64,000 nt of DNA from Nannobrachium achirus (Eukaryota; Chordata; Actinopteri; Myctophiformes; Myctophidae). Position numbers and translations under genes: made by a program. Below, in pieces: positions 43,673-55,262 of the stretch (position 1 is its first letter; the number at the start of each line of letters is the position of its first letter). The notes beneath the pieces are model-generated. The model was not told where the DNA came from. It did no database searches and saw nothing but the letters and a program-made list of their open reading frames with translations. The stretch covers positions 61,462,701 through 61,526,700 of the forward strand of contig OY997653.1 in the NCBI GenBank assembly GCA_963921795.1. The letters are read 5' to 3'.

Positions 43673-44059
43673 CAACGTTTTCAGGCCAAGGACCCCTTAG
43701 TTGAGAGAGAGATGAAGCGGGGACCCCCACAACCTTTTCATAGATTCCATATAGTTTCATCGTTTGACAGCACAATCATCAGTGTATTTTGGATTCAGGT
43801 AATTTATGTTTTCAAATATTTAACCTCTTGAACTGTCAATACTTAATAAACTTGACCTTTCATTCTGTACTTAGTCTGCTCTTTTCCCCCGGCCTCTACA
43901 CCAAACCTCTTTGCCGAAAATAGCCAATATGGACACTAGAGTTCAAGTGTTTAATATAAAACAAGGGGAAAAAAGGTTCTATGACTCAAGTTTTGGAGGA
44001 CCCCCTGTGTAACTCTGAGGACCCCCTAGGGGTCCCGGACCCCCTGTTGAAGACCCCTG
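43673..44059 (+). mobile_element. hAT-like MITE, family C, perfect TSD CATTAGAT
   Basis: 387 bp, CAGGGGTCTTCAACGTTTTC to GTTGAAGACCCCTG. The flanks are CATTAGAT at 43665-43672 and 44060-44067. The hairpin is almost entirely deleted (GCCGAAAATAGCC remnant at 43912-43926). Confidence 0.9.
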
Positions 44060-44222
44060 CATTAGATTGTGAACTCCCATTTAATAACAATGTAACTTTC
44101 TTATTTCTGGGACCAATCTCCGCTGTAAAATCCTTGTGTTATTCTAATTTCTTAGTTTACCGGGCCATTTGGTTCCATTTGTACATTTTCTAAGAAGTTA
44201 TAGACCTGTAAGGGTTCTTTTG

Positions 44223-44790
44223 GTTTCTAACTACTAGTAAGATGCCTCAGGGCGACTAGCGACCTCACCCTAAAGGGCGAGGTCGCGCCATGTCTTGGCC
44301 GTCTGGCCAGTGATGTAGGTATATCGGACCAGTTACCCATATATGGAGATCCATGTACTATATATGGAGATATGCTGTGAGACCCCAAACATGCTTACTC
44401 AGTTATTCGTTATGTGAAAATCATATGACATACAGTACATACAATACCTTTTATGCCCATGCATGGAGATCCCTGTCTGAACCAGCCACACGGATATGGA
44501 CTGTCTTCCTCCATATATGGGCATTCCCATATGAACCCCTGTTAGATATGGGCTTAATATTGATCAGGGATCTCCATATATGGGCATGAAAGGGATTCTG
44601 TTAGAGTGGTTCCCATGACATCACAACATATACAATCCTGTTAGATACATATCCACAGATATGGGCTGTCTTCCTCCATATATGGGCATTCCCATATGAA
44701 GTCCTTTTAGATATGGGCTTACTGTGATGTCACCTGTGATGTCACAGTGATGTGTCAGGGGAACCACAGTGTCAGGCGTTAATGACAGAG
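44223..44790. repeat. repeat family L copy
   Basis: Inverted relative of 26220-26760. It has several CCATATATGG palindromes, a duplicated GGGCTGTCTTCCTCCATATA-type segment and the end ACTAGTAAGATGCCTCAGGG then CGACTAGCGACC. Confidence 0.65.
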
Positions 44791-44898
44791 ATACGGTATA
44801 CGGACAAGCTGTGACCTTCACATACTAAACTGCGACCTACGGCCGCAATCAATCATTAGGCCGGGGGCCCCCTACAACGACCTCAACTACCCCTGGGG

Positions 44899-45549
44899 GT
44901 CCCCGGACCCCACATTAGTCCAAGTGTTTCGGGCAAAAATCGTGCACTTTATGATAGAAGCATGTAATTTGGCACACAGTTAGAACATGCCATATGGAAC
45001 ATTTTTGGCTATAGGGCCATCGCAGATTTGTCTTGGGAAACGTGTGGGAGCCAATCAAAGTTGGGCTCTCATAGACTTTACTATACAGTAAAATAATACA
45101 AAAAATAAATATGATTTAAGTAGCATGTGAGGGGTCAAACTAGGTGTTTTTCGGGATTCTGAATTCAATGCAAGCATTTGCAGAGAAACGGCCCCCACAA
45201 CACTGTGAAAAGTGATGATCACTAAACCATGGTTTTATGGGGTCCATTTTTAGCCCAAGGAATGTTTTTCATGCAAAACAAATACTTGCAATGCATTCAG
45301 AATCATGACAAACCCCTAGTTTGACCCCTCACATCAGACTACTTAAAGTATATTTATTTTTTGTATTATTGTACTGTATAGTAAAGTCTATGAGAGCCCA
45401 ACTTTGATTGGCTCCAACAAGTTTCCCAAGACAAATCTGCGATGGCCCTATAGCCAAAAATGTTCCATATGGCATGTTCTAACTGTGTGCCAAATGACAT
45501 GCTTCTTTCATAAAGTCCATCAAAATACTGCCCGAAACGCCCGGACTAC
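44899..45549. mobile_element. foldback element, family M
   Basis: The arms of about 180 bp (44899-45088 and 45372-45549) are near reverse complements. Landmarks are CATATGGAACATTTTTGGCT / AGCCAAAAATGTTCCATATG and TGGGCTCTCATAGACTTTAC. The middle shares the CAAACCCCTAGTTTGACCCC stretch with the 4.2-4.8 kb copy. Confidence 0.8.
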
Positions 45550-45572
45550 ATTGAGATCCACCAGGTCTAAGG

Positions 45573-46023
45573 CAGTGGTTCTCAACCTGTGGGTCGGGAC
45601 CCCCAGAGGTGTCCCCAAATTATTTTAGGGGGTCCCCAGATGTTTAGCTAAATGTTAACATTGTTTTCTCACTCAACAGTAAACAGACCAACATACAGTA
45701 TAAGTGTATACAGGGTATCTTCTAAAGTGCCAATTTAAAGACTTTAAAGACCTTTTTAGTACCTCTGGTCAAACATTGGTAAAATTGTCAAATATTAGAG
45801 GCAGAAATTGTGAAAATAGTAGATCTACATGCTCACAACACCTCGCGTTGTGAGGCGTTGTGAGCATGTAGATCAGCTATTTTCACATTGGAATAGATCG
45901 AGTCAAACTAAATGTAATGCCAACTCCTACAATTCCAAGCGCTCATCAAGGTGTGTGGGGGGGGTACCCAGTAAAAATATGATTATTTTGGGGGTCACGG
46001 CCTGAAAAGGTTGAGAACCACTG
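45573..46023 (+). mobile_element. hAT-like MITE, family B, perfect TSD GTCTAAGG
   Basis: 451 bp, CAGTGGTTCTCAACCTGTGG to GGTTGAGAACCACTG. The flanks are GTCTAAGG at 45565-45572 and 46024-46031. Full hairpin at 45816-45890 with family B arms. Confidence 0.9.
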
Positions 46024-46500
46024 GTCTAAGGTACCGTAGATTCTCATCACTTGGGGCTAACATGCAGTTATACAATAGGACACACAGTATGTACAGTATG
46101 TGCTCCTCTTTGGGACACGGCAGTGTTTACCAAAGGCTGTGAACATCTAGATGAGAAGGTTTTACTGTTCTCAGAAATCCTTTGTCTGCTCAGACGGTCT
46201 GATAAAACAGAACAGACACAAACGTCTGCCAGGCAGATCATCAGTCAGGTGTTTACTGAAAGCTCACATATTTGTGGTTTTCTGTTTTCTACCCTCTGCT
46301 TTTGACGTTAGTATAAAAAAGTCATACCGATATATACAGCAGGTTCCCAGGTTTTTAGACTTGTTAGCTGCTACAAAAGGACATCTCAGCTTTTCCCATA
46401 GTCTATTTTACAGAAATCTATAGCTGCTTTTTGACAGCGTCTATTATGACTCCTATAAGTGCTGAAAACCAGACAAACAATAAAGGCAAAGGCTTCTTCA
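46024..46500. other. intergenic, no gene recognised
   Basis: Two short overlapping ORFs (up to 90 codons) show no family resemblance, no splice context and no repeat relation. Confidence 0.4.
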
Positions 46501-46504
46501 ACCT

Positions 46505-46670
46505 CTCCTGCCTCCTTGAGGGGTGCCCCGCCTGGCCTACCGGTCCAGGCGCATACCTCATAGGCTCAGAACCAGGCTCGTGTCGCTGGTTCGAGTCCCG
46601 ATCCCGACTGCCTTTGCTGCGTGTCACTTCTCATCTCTCTCCCCATGTTCTGTTAGTCTCCCGAGTCCTG
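46505..46670 (+). mobile_element. tRNA-derived SINE, third copy
   Basis: Plus strand: A-box-like TGGCCTACCGGTCCAGG and B box GGTTCGAGTCCCG, then the shared CATCTCTCTCCCCATGTTCT tail. More diverged than the other two; TSD not found. Confidence 0.75.
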
Positions 46671-46959
46671 ACCCAACTTTAGGGTAGGCCTACAGTAAGT
46701 CTACACTTGGGTATTTACTGAATTTCTAAAGATATTAAACTTACCAAACTATTTATGGATCGGCACGCGGAACGTGACCACTTCTGGGGAAAGGATGTAC
46801 AGCATACCATACTGTACGTCACTGGAAGTCATCGTTCTGAGACTTCCAGCGTGACTGCGAGGCGCAATAAAAAACACTGTTAAGTCCTCCCGCTTGGGTA
46901 CAGGCTTAATTTGTTTTCCTCCCGGGGTGCAGTGGTCCGTGCTCAATAAAAAAATACAT

Positions 46960-47500
46960 TTCCGTCAATGCTATCGAAACGATACTCTTGATTTGTCATT
47001 GCCTTTACGATATCTACACCACACTGTGAAAGATATTACAACTAGAAGCAGTGCTCTTCCGAGCACAGGTCTCCACCAGGCCACACAAATGGGCCTGTTA
47101 TAGCGCCACCATGAGGCTGATTTAAAAAATGTGGGGCAGAGGTTCTGAATTAGCATCCAGGGAGTGTGTGTGCTCAGTTTGGCAGCGATCGGGCCAACGG
47201 CGCCGGAGATTAGCTGGTAACAACCAGGCCACACAAATCGGCCTGTTATAGCGCCACCATGAGGCTGATTTGAAAAATGTGGGGCAGAGGTTCTAGATTG
47301 GCATCCAGGGAGTGTGTGTGCACAGTTTGGCAGCGATCGGGCCAACGGTGACTGAGATTAGCTGTTCACAAACTGCGAGGACGCACGGACGCACGCACGG
47401 ACGGACGCACGGACGCACGGACGGACGGACGGACGGACGGACGGAGGGGAAAACATACTCTCCCTCAGCCTTCGGCTGGTGGAGACAATTATTGTTTACT
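46960..47500. repeat. family K-like repeat with a tandem pair of about 130 bp
   Basis: CAGGCCACACAAATGGGCCT and a near copy at 47224, each followed by TATAGCGCCACCATGAGGCT and GTTTGGCAGCGATCGGGCCA. An ACGGACGC/GGAC array follows (47380-47450), then CAGCCTTCGGCTG. Confidence 0.65.
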
Positions 47501-47852
47501 GCTGCCCGTGTTTTCTCCACATTTAAAACAATGCGCTACATAATAACCATTTAACTGAATGAAGAATTGCTTATTTTTTGTTCAACACCCCCCGTTTGCC
47601 GAAGCATGACTTCATCGATATTATGACATGTGACACGTGAGGTTTTATCAGATATGTCATTGTGTCCCTTGCAGTGGACGACGGTTGATCGGAGGCACTG
47701 TTGACGTGGTTGCTAGGCGACCGTGGGATACAGCCCCAACCTCAGCGTGATACCAAGAGCGGTTCCAGGGTTATGACCCCATAGAGCAGAGAGATACAAA
47801 TGGAAACTGAAAGCAATCGGGAAACATTGTTTGACGTGTTGTGCCATGGTCT

Positions 47853-47957
47853 CGTCTCAAGGATCATATGGAGGGTTTGGCTATGAACTCTGTCAACCTT
47901 CATGGTAAGGATCATATGGAGGGTTTGGCTATGAACTCTGTCAACCTTCATGGTAAG
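47853..47957 (+). repeat. 48-bp direct duplication
   Basis: Two copies of GGATCATATGGAGGGTTTGG plus CTATGAACTCTGTCAACCTT. Confidence 0.9.
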
Positions 47958-48077
47958 CGGCGGCGGAGCCGACAGGGCGGTCAGATTATTGCCCGTCTAC
48001 CCGGGCGTCAGACTGCTGTCTGTCCATCCCATCCATCCTTGGAGCAAAGTGAAAGAGAGAGACAGGCTTCTGATCTC

Positions 48078-48959
48078 CAGTGGTGTAAAGTAACTAAGTA
48101 CCATTTTACTTAAAGGACAACTTGGTTTTTATACAACAAGGGTTCATATTTTAGATTGTAATTAGAGAAAAGAAAAAGTGAGTGTTAAAAATGTTTTCTT
48201 CTGCTTCGTTCTATTGTTTTATTGCGTTTACCGTAATACAGTAAATACAGTATGTCTTTTTAGACACAATAAGCCAGCATTTTCTTTATTGCTATTTACA
48301 GTAACACTTCTAGCCCCCATAAGTCACATCCAACCATGAAAGGTTGCGTTGTATCTTGGGAATGGGCTTATTATGTGTAAAATGACATATTTAGCCACTT
48401 GTACGCATGCCCCCAACCACTGAAATAAGAATCTCTAAAACAATAGAAAGAAGTAAATTAAATAATTTTAACATTCTTCTTTTATATTCTTTAATTACAA
48501 TCTAAAATATGAACCCTTGTTGTAAAAAACTAAAGTTGTCCTTTAAATACTGTGCTTTTTGTACAATCTTGAGGTATTTGTACTTGAGTATTTCCAATTT
48601 CCATGACTTTTACTTCTACTGCGCTACATCTCGGATTCAAATATTGTACTTTTACTCCACAACATTTATTTGAAAACTTTAGCTACTTGTTACTTTGCAG
48701 ATATAAATTATATTATTATAAAACATCCATTAACCACTTTAGCCCTTTTTTTTAATACCAAGGCTATTTGAAAATAGCCGATACGACACGTTGTGAGCTT
48801 GTAGATCTACAATTTTCAAACTTTTGGTACTTTACTTTTGGTACTCTAAGTACATTTTGATGCCAACACTTTTACTCAAGTTCATTTTGAATATTGCAAG
48901 TATATTCGATATTGCAGTATTGATGCTTTTAAAAACTTTGAGTGCTTTTTCCGCCACTG
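48078..48959 (+). mobile_element. MITE family G, perfect TSD CTGATCTC, with nested TTAA element
   Basis: CAGTGGTGTAAAGTAACTAA to TTTTTCCGCCACTG. The flanks are CTGATCTC at 48070-48077 and 48960-48967. The hairpin module remnant is at 48770-48825. It carries the 429-bp TTAA element at 48114-48542. Confidence 0.9.
48114..48542. mobile_element. TTAA-flanked MITE nested in family G
   Basis: AGGACAACTTGGTTTTTATA at the left, AACTAAAGTTGTCCT at the right, inverted, with TTAA at 48110-48113 and 48543-48546. The inverted ends cover about 60 bp (AACAAGGGTTCATATTTTAG / CTAAAATATGAACCCTTGTT). Confidence 0.85.
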
Positions 48960-49003
48960 CTGATCTCCTCTTGCTAATATTGGAGTATGTCAATACTGTA
49001 TAA

Positions 49004-49654
49004 CAGGGGTGGGCAACTTTGATGATGGCGAGGGCCACTATATTTCCACCTTCACTCCAGAGGGCCACTATATTTCCACCTTCACTCCAGAGGGCCACTA
49101 TATTTCCACCTTCACTCCAGAGGGCCACTATATTTCCACCTTCACTCCAGAGGGCCACTATATTTCCACTTTCACTCCAGAGGGCCACTATATTTCCACC
49201 TTCACTCCAGAGGGCCACTATATTTCCACTTTCACTCCAGAGGGCCACTATATTTCCACCTTCACTCCAGAGGACCACTATATTTCCACCGTCACTCCAG
49301 TGGGCCACATTGCATATTGCTACGTCCTCCTTTGTCATTCTAGTATCTCATACAAAAAATGTTTGTTCTTTTTTTAATTGGAATCCTGAAATGTAACATT
49401 TTGATTTAATTTCAAACACATTTAGTGATATACTCATGTTAACTTCATGAACCTAAATACAAATACACATAAAAAAATACATTTTAATACTACTATACTA
49501 GTCATTAACCTACTAATATAGACTGACGGAATTAAAGCAGGTCATGTTTGGAATTGTAACAGCTGAAATCAATAATATATCATATTGACCTGTGGGCCGC
49601 ATTAAATGAAGGTGGGCCGCATGTGGCCCCCGGGCCGCCAGTTGCCCATGTATG
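49004..49654 (+). mobile_element. hAT-like element, perfect TSD CTGTATAA, with internal minisatellite
   Basis: CAGGGGTGGGCAACTTTG start and GCCAGTTGCCCATGTATG end. The flanks are CTGTATAA at 48996-49003 and 49655-49662. A 30-bp repeat starts only about 25 bp inside the left terminus. The right part has GGTGGGCCGCATGTGGCCCC, typical of Charlie-like hAT ends. Confidence 0.85.
49028..49312 (+). repeat. 30-bp minisatellite inside hAT-like element
   Basis: About 9.5 copies of GAGGGCCACTATATTTCCAC plus CTTCACTCCA. The period is a multiple of three, so both strands stay open. These ORFs are not genes. Confidence 0.93.
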
Positions 49655-49734
49655 CTGTATAAGGGTGCATTTACTTAAAAATCCCTTACTGAAAGAGGAT
49701 GTGCCTTGTAGCTCTCACAGGTCAGATGCAGAGT

Positions 49735-50215
49735 TGTTTTTGACAGCAAATTTTGATTTAGTTTTAGTCATAGTCTTTTGAATAAAATGTAATTTAGTTT
49801 TAGTCATAATTTAGTCACCAGCTGAAACGTTTTAGTTTTAGTCTAATTTTAGTTGACTAAATCTACCGTTGATTTAGTCAACTGAAATGTCTTTTGGCAG
49901 GCCTTGATGGCATCGTAATGACTGATTTTACACTTGGCTGTGCGACGCGTTAGCTTGTAGATCTGCTATTTTCAACACGCAACACCTGAGAGCAACCAAA
50001 CATAAAATTACTCTCTTCTCCGCTAGTCCCTCCCTAACGTTTTAATCTAGTTTTTATTTTGTTGACAAAATTGTCAATATATTTAGTCTTAGTTTTAGTC
50101 GTCACAGCTTAGTTTTTATTTAGTTTTCGTCAGTGAAAAAAACGCAGTCGAGTCGAAACAAACATTTTCGTCATAGTTTTTAGTCGACGAAATCAACACA
50201 GGTCAGACGGTGGCT
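49735..50215. mobile_element. MITE of the AGTTTTAGTC/GTCGACTAAAAC type (family J)
   Basis: Dense ATTTAGTTTTAGTC repeats and an end TTTTTAGTCGACGAAATCAA. A half hairpin module (GCGACGCGTTAGCTTGTAGA) is at 49942-49961. Confidence 0.6.
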
Positions 50216-50740
50216 GTCAGCTGCTCAGTTTGAGCTCTTTGACACCAGGATTAACTTTTCAGTTGTCGCTTTAATTCCATCTCTGCTCCAGCCTCTCCGA
50301 GGAACCCTCCGTGTTTCCAAAATGGATGTGTGTGTTTGTTGTTGCTTTGTCTTCGCGAGCAGCCCACTCGCCCGACCGACCGTGACACACTGATTGGTGA
50401 CAGGGGTTTACATTTCCTGGAGCGGGCGACGGGGCTTGAAATGCCTGTCAGATTCTGAGCAGCGCGGCTGGAATGAAAATTATGATTTGTCACTCATGCT
50501 GTGTTTTTGGTGGTTTTATTTCGTTTCACTTCGACGCCGATGGAATTCATCCTCAGGAGTTATTTTTTTTTAACCCTCGCTTGCTCTGTGAGCCTCTCTA
50601 ATCAACTCTAAGAGGTTTTGTTGAATGCGGATTTTAAAACAGGAGTTTTAATATACAATTAGCTTAAAAGTGGTGTCTCTAATTCTCCTTAGTAATAGTA
50701 AGAAATGCAGTTTCTCTGGCTTTGCCGGGTGCTTCAATAA
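50216..50740. other. intergenic, no gene recognised
   Basis: Mixed composition, one short minus-strand ORF (80 codons) without family resemblance. No tandem structure. Confidence 0.45.
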
Positions 50741-50744
50741 GCAG

Positions 50745-51075
50745 TGTTGAAGCGCGTCACGTTGGGAGCTTGGAGGTCTGCTATTTTCAGTACTTGATAC
50801 AACACTAAACTAAGTATGAAAAGGGCAATGTGGCATACAGCATGGATTGCTACACAGAGAGGGCAATTCTTTCAACAGAAGATGCTGCATTCAAGTTCAG
50901 GAGAGTTTGGACAAGGCAATTCTCTTGGATGCTGCCTTCAGGTATGGCATGGAAAGAGGGCATTTGCATTAATTTCACCATTGTAAAAACTGCATTCATG
51001 GTCTGGAGAGGACACTTTTTTTTTTTTACAAAAAAGCCCCCTTTCATATCTATGTGTGCACGTACGTGTCTGGTC
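50745..51075 (+). mobile_element. MITE family F, 5'-truncated copy
   Basis: It starts within the hairpin (right arm GGGAGCTTGGAGGTCTGCTA) and continues with the family F body (ACACAGAGAGGGCAATTCTT) to TGTGTGCACGTACGTGTCTG. Confidence 0.7.
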
Positions 51076-51370
51076 CTTGTCCAAGCACTAGATATTCCTA
51101 CTGGTTGATCAGGGGGAGATAGTGTGGACCTCTGTGTGCATTACAGGCTACCCATGGTGAAAGTCCACACTCTCAGCTGAAAACAAACGGCTGGAAACTC
51201 CATGTTTATCACATTTGTTTGTCTACAGACAGTTGGGGTTGGCAGCAACAGGGACTGCAGTGCATGTGGAGAATTGGCAATTAGGAGAAAATATATTGTA
51301 AAACAAAACAGCTAATTATTAACAGCACATAAATCAGTGATAAGCTGCGACTAGCTCTTATTTGCGCTTT

Positions 51371-51371
51371 C

Positions 51372-51453
<82 letters not shown>
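51371..51453 (+). repeat. GACA microsatellite, about 21 copies
   Basis: Perfect tetranucleotide array. Confidence 0.98.
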
Positions 51454-51454
<1 letters not shown>

Positions 51455-51895
51455 CCAACAGAGTGGCTAATACTACAGTAGCTGCGTAGCTGCAGCTAAA
51501 AATACCCCTGACCTCACAGGAGGGGCACACATACCTGTAACAGGCTGTTTTGCACTGTACACCTTGTGTTCCACTCATTTCACACCCACCCTACAGGCCA
51601 GGCTGGCCATGGGGAGGGTCATGAGGTCACAGTGTCAGCGCACTGTGACAAGAGGAACAAGCAAGGTGCCTAAACCTGAATACCAGGACCATAATGAGAA
51701 CGTGCTTATGTACCCAGCTGCTGCTGAGCCAGTGTGGAACACCACAGCAGAACCTGGGGCCAGAGGTGATATGATCGTAGAGGAGGTCTGCCTGCATGGG
51801 CCATGTGACACAGGGCTTCCTGTGATAACGTCCTCCGGTGACTCTGGTGACGTTCAGAACTAGGCCAGATCACAGCCCATATGGGGATGATCTGA
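51454..51895. other. intergenic; one 99-codon ORF not recognised
   Basis: A plus-strand ORF (51564-51863) reads RGTSKVPKPEYQDHNENVLM. It looks protein-like in composition, but there is no family match by eye, no splice or start context and no repeat relation. It is not called a gene. Confidence 0.35.
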
Positions 51896-52245
51896 TGTCA
51901 TTACCAGGACGTCATATGTATACACAAATTGGCCTGTAAGTCCGCTGTGCGTGATTTTTAGGCAACATCTGTAGGAGCAGTGTCCATTAAAGTTGTCTGC
52001 AAAAAGCAACCTCATGGTGGCGCTAGAAGAGAAATCAGGGGCGGAGGTTGTGGTTTGCCAGCCACGGAGTGTGTGTGCAAAGTTTGGCATGGATAGGGGC
52101 AACGTTGCCGGAGATAAGAGTAGGGCCAAAAGTGTGACGTGACGTGACGTGACGTGACGTGACGGTCAGACTGACGGAGGGACCTACAGACAGCCGGTGG
52201 AGGTTTTCATAGTAACTTGCGACCTAACGGTCGCAATTATTTGAG
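51896..52245. repeat. family K-like repeat with GTGAC pentamer array
   Basis: It contains CTCATGGTGGCGCTAGAAGA, TGTGTGCAAAGTTTGGCATG, a (GTGAC)5 run at 52137-52162 and the end ACTTGCGACCTAACGGTCGC, a palindrome that matches the start of the 32.9-kb copy reversed. Confidence 0.65.
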
Positions 52246-52950
52246 TAGCACCTCCTCAGCCCACTGGGAGGCGCTCTGAGGGCCCACCAGTTGACAATGG
52301 CTATTGGAGAATGAACAGGACCTGCATTCAGTATTCAAACCGGGGTCATGGATCAGGTCCTCCATCGTGAAACATGCATTTTTCAGCTGTGTGTTACCGT
52401 ATTTATACGGGAGACGATCATGCCACAGTTACCACTATTTGAAAGAACCTAAACCGTTCCGTACATTGTGTTCTGTTGACAGTTAGTCCCATGCAAAACA
52501 CAGGAACAATACAACCGTGATAACTATACTCTGAAAACAGTACTACATGTACTGCATGGTGCATTATATACCGTTGACTAAATGAAGTTAGGGTTTTATA
52601 ATCCAAGAATGTTATTAAATAATGATCCTCAATCAATATGTGAACTCTGACTTTTATTCCGACCATTAAGTTGTCAGCGTCTTTCTCTTTTCTATTGTTG
52701 AGTCCCTGTGTTTATGAGTGCTCTCTCTCTCTCACACACTCTCTCTCTCTCTCTCTGCGTGACTATTGTTGCATTGCTCAAGGAAGTCATTAGACGTGTT
52801 GCAGGGTGGAGCGGTACTGAGTACACTTTGAACATCATGTAGCAAATAATGCTGCTACAAAACTCATTAATTGTTGTTGACTTCAGCTGGGACTTGGTCT
52901 AACAGATTTACAGCCACAGTACGACCAGCTAGCCGAGTCGAGGTTCACTC
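52246..52950. other. intergenic, no gene recognised
   Basis: Only short CT/CACACA runs near 52720-52760. No coding or mobile-element signal. Confidence 0.45.
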
Positions 52951-52953
52951 CCT

Positions 52954-52959
<6 letters not shown>

Positions 52960-53013
<54 letters not shown>
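52960..53013 (+). repeat. CT microsatellite
   Basis: About 26 CT repeats. Confidence 0.97.
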
Positions 53014-53016
<3 letters not shown>

Positions 53017-53214
53017 TTCAAAGTGTTAAAATCCTATTCCAAAATGCATTTACCAGGTGGATTAATCCGACTCTGCATCGACGTCCTTCAGAAATACATA
53101 TAAATCAGTCCGTGTGTTTAGAAATGTTAGAACTTTAGGCCCCTCAACAAGTGGCCTTCTTTGAAAGCAGCTGGCTGGCTTGACTCTTGTGAGATCTGCA
53201 TCACCAGGGGCGTC

Positions 53215-53801
53215 ACAAGGGGGGGAAAAGTGGGACTGAGTTACTAGGGCCCAAGGTGGTGGAGGGGCCTTAATTATTTTATACTTTAGCTATTGAAAAA
53301 TAGCAGATATACAAGCTCACAGCGAGCTTGTAGATCTGCTATTTTTGAAAAGTCGTGAAAATGTGTGCAAATCTTTGAATATACAGTATGTATTTTATAA
53401 GAGAACATTTGTAACTAAAATTTTGCTTCTGGGTGGTCCCTGGAACTAAATATTTTGAGATGGGGGTCCATGGCCAAATGCATATCATTTTGGGGGTCCT
53501 TCACATGAAAATGTTTGAGCACCACTGACATAGAAACATATAGGTTAAAAAAAAAAGAAACGTCGGATTTGAAATATTCAAAGACTTTTCACCATTTTTC
53601 AAAAATAGCAGATCTACAAGCTTGCGCTGTGAGCTTGTATATCTGCTATTTTTCAATAGTTAAAGCACAAAATAACGCGTAATAATGCGTTCCCAGTCTA
53701 AATGGGTTAAACCCTCTCCCCCTATATGAAGCACATTCATGGGGGGGCCCGCAGTGAATAATGCTTGTACCCAGGGCCCAGAATCTGGTGTGACACCCCT
53801 G
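53215..53801 (-). mobile_element. hAT-like MITE, family A (inverted), TSD 7/8
   Basis: CAGGGGCGTCACAAGG to GGTGTGACACCCCTG. The flanks are TGCATCAC (53207-53214) and GGCATCAC (53802-53809). Hairpins at 53292-53350 and 53600-53660. Confidence 0.87.
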
Positions 53802-54549
53802 GGCATCACTAACCTTTCTGAGAGGTGCTCCTGGAGACCGACGGCTCGGTGGAATGTGTTGTCAGTCCCCAGAGAAGAGGTCCTAATTAACAAGGCCCTC
53901 TTTTACGACCGCAGTATAACTCTCTCTCACAGGGAGAACAGGATCTTTGCTGCTACTACAATATATCTGCTTCATCTAACCTTGTTAAATAGTGGAAGAA
54001 CTTGGCTCGGGGTGCCCTGTGCTACAGTAACTGTGCAAACACATGCATAGTAATCTAGCACCAAGTGTTCCTTTGCTGAATTCAGCTTGATATATCCACA
54101 ATAACAAGAAGAGGGACTTGTTTGGTGTGTTGATATGGGAGTGGGGGCTAATATCAGTGGTTCTCAACCTTTTCAGGCCGCGACCCCCAAAATAATCATA
54201 TTTTAACTGGAGACCCCCCACCCTGACGAGCACTAAAGGCTCTAACAGAGTCCAGGGTGAAGAGCTATTCACTTCACCTCGTTGTAGTTTCCTGGCTATC
54301 ACCTAGGCTTTGTTATGTATTTTTAGGTGATAGCTAGAAAACTAGCTCTTCACCCTGGACTCTGATAGAGGCTTAAGAGTTGCGAGGCGTTGTGAACATG
54401 TAGATCGGCTATTTTCACAATCTCTACCTCTAATATTTGACAATTTGGCCAATGTTTAATTTGTCATTTTAGAAGTATTAAAAAGTCCTTAAATTGTCAT
54501 TTTAGAAATGTGCATATACCCTCTATACCAGGGCTCCCCAATTAGTTTT

Positions 54550-54990
54550 CCCCAAGGGCCGAATTATGTCTAGGGTACCAAGCTGAGGGCCTCAGCATTG
54601 AATTATGTCTAGGGTACCAAGCCGAGGGCCTCAGCATTGAATTATGTCTAGGGTACCAAGCCGAGGGCCACAACATTGAATCATGTCTAGGGTACCAAGC
54701 CGAGGGCCTCAGCATTGAATTATGTCTAGGGTACCAAGCCGAGGGCCACAACATTGAATCATGTCTAGGGTACCAAGCCGAGGGCCTCAGCATTGAATTA
54801 TGTCTAGGGTACCAAGCCGAGGGCCACAACATTGAATCATGTCTAGGGTACCAAGCCGAGGGCCTCAGCATTGAATTATGTCTAGGGTACCAAGCCGAGG
54901 GCCACAACATTGAATCATGTCTAGGGTACCAAGCCGAGGGCCACAACATTGAATTATGTCTAGGGTACCAAGCCGAGGGCCACAACATTG
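54550..54990 (+). repeat. 39-bp minisatellite with dimeric pattern
   Basis: About 11 units of ATGTCTAGGGTACCAAGCCG plus AGGGCC. Ends alternate CTCAGCATTGAAT and ACAACATTGAATC, so the working unit is a 78-bp dimer. It starts about 20 bp inside a hAT-like terminus. Confidence 0.92.
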
Positions 54991-55035
54991 CAGGGGGCGG
55001 CGGTGGCGTTCCCGCTACTCCAGTGACAGTTCAGA

Positions 55036-55262
55036 TAGCGTCGTTGTCGGGTGAAAATCTTGTATGCCCAAAACCGTTTGTTTTGCATTTATCATTTTAA
55101 AAATGACTTAAACTAGTGAAAACAGACGATCTACAAGCACATCGCGTGCTTGTAGATCTGCTGTTTTCACTACTTCAGTGTGACGGCCTTGTATGATGAA
55201 GCAGGGCTTTACTTTGCATACAAATTTGGACATACGAGGTTTCCACCCGACAACGACAATAT
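55036..55262 (+). mobile_element. MITE family E copy
   Basis: From CGTCGTTGTCGGGTGAAAA to CCACCCGACAACGACAATA. The hairpin is shortened to CTACAAGCACATCGCGTGCT (55131-55150) with matching arms. Confidence 0.75.

Noticed and set aside
51564-51863. 99-codon ORF with protein-like composition
   Set aside because: No recognised family, no supporting splice or promoter signals, and of a length expected by chance in 64 kb.
54542-54988. 148-codon ORF of repeated MLWPSAWYPRHDS
   Set aside because: Reads through the 39-bp minisatellite, another period divisible by three.
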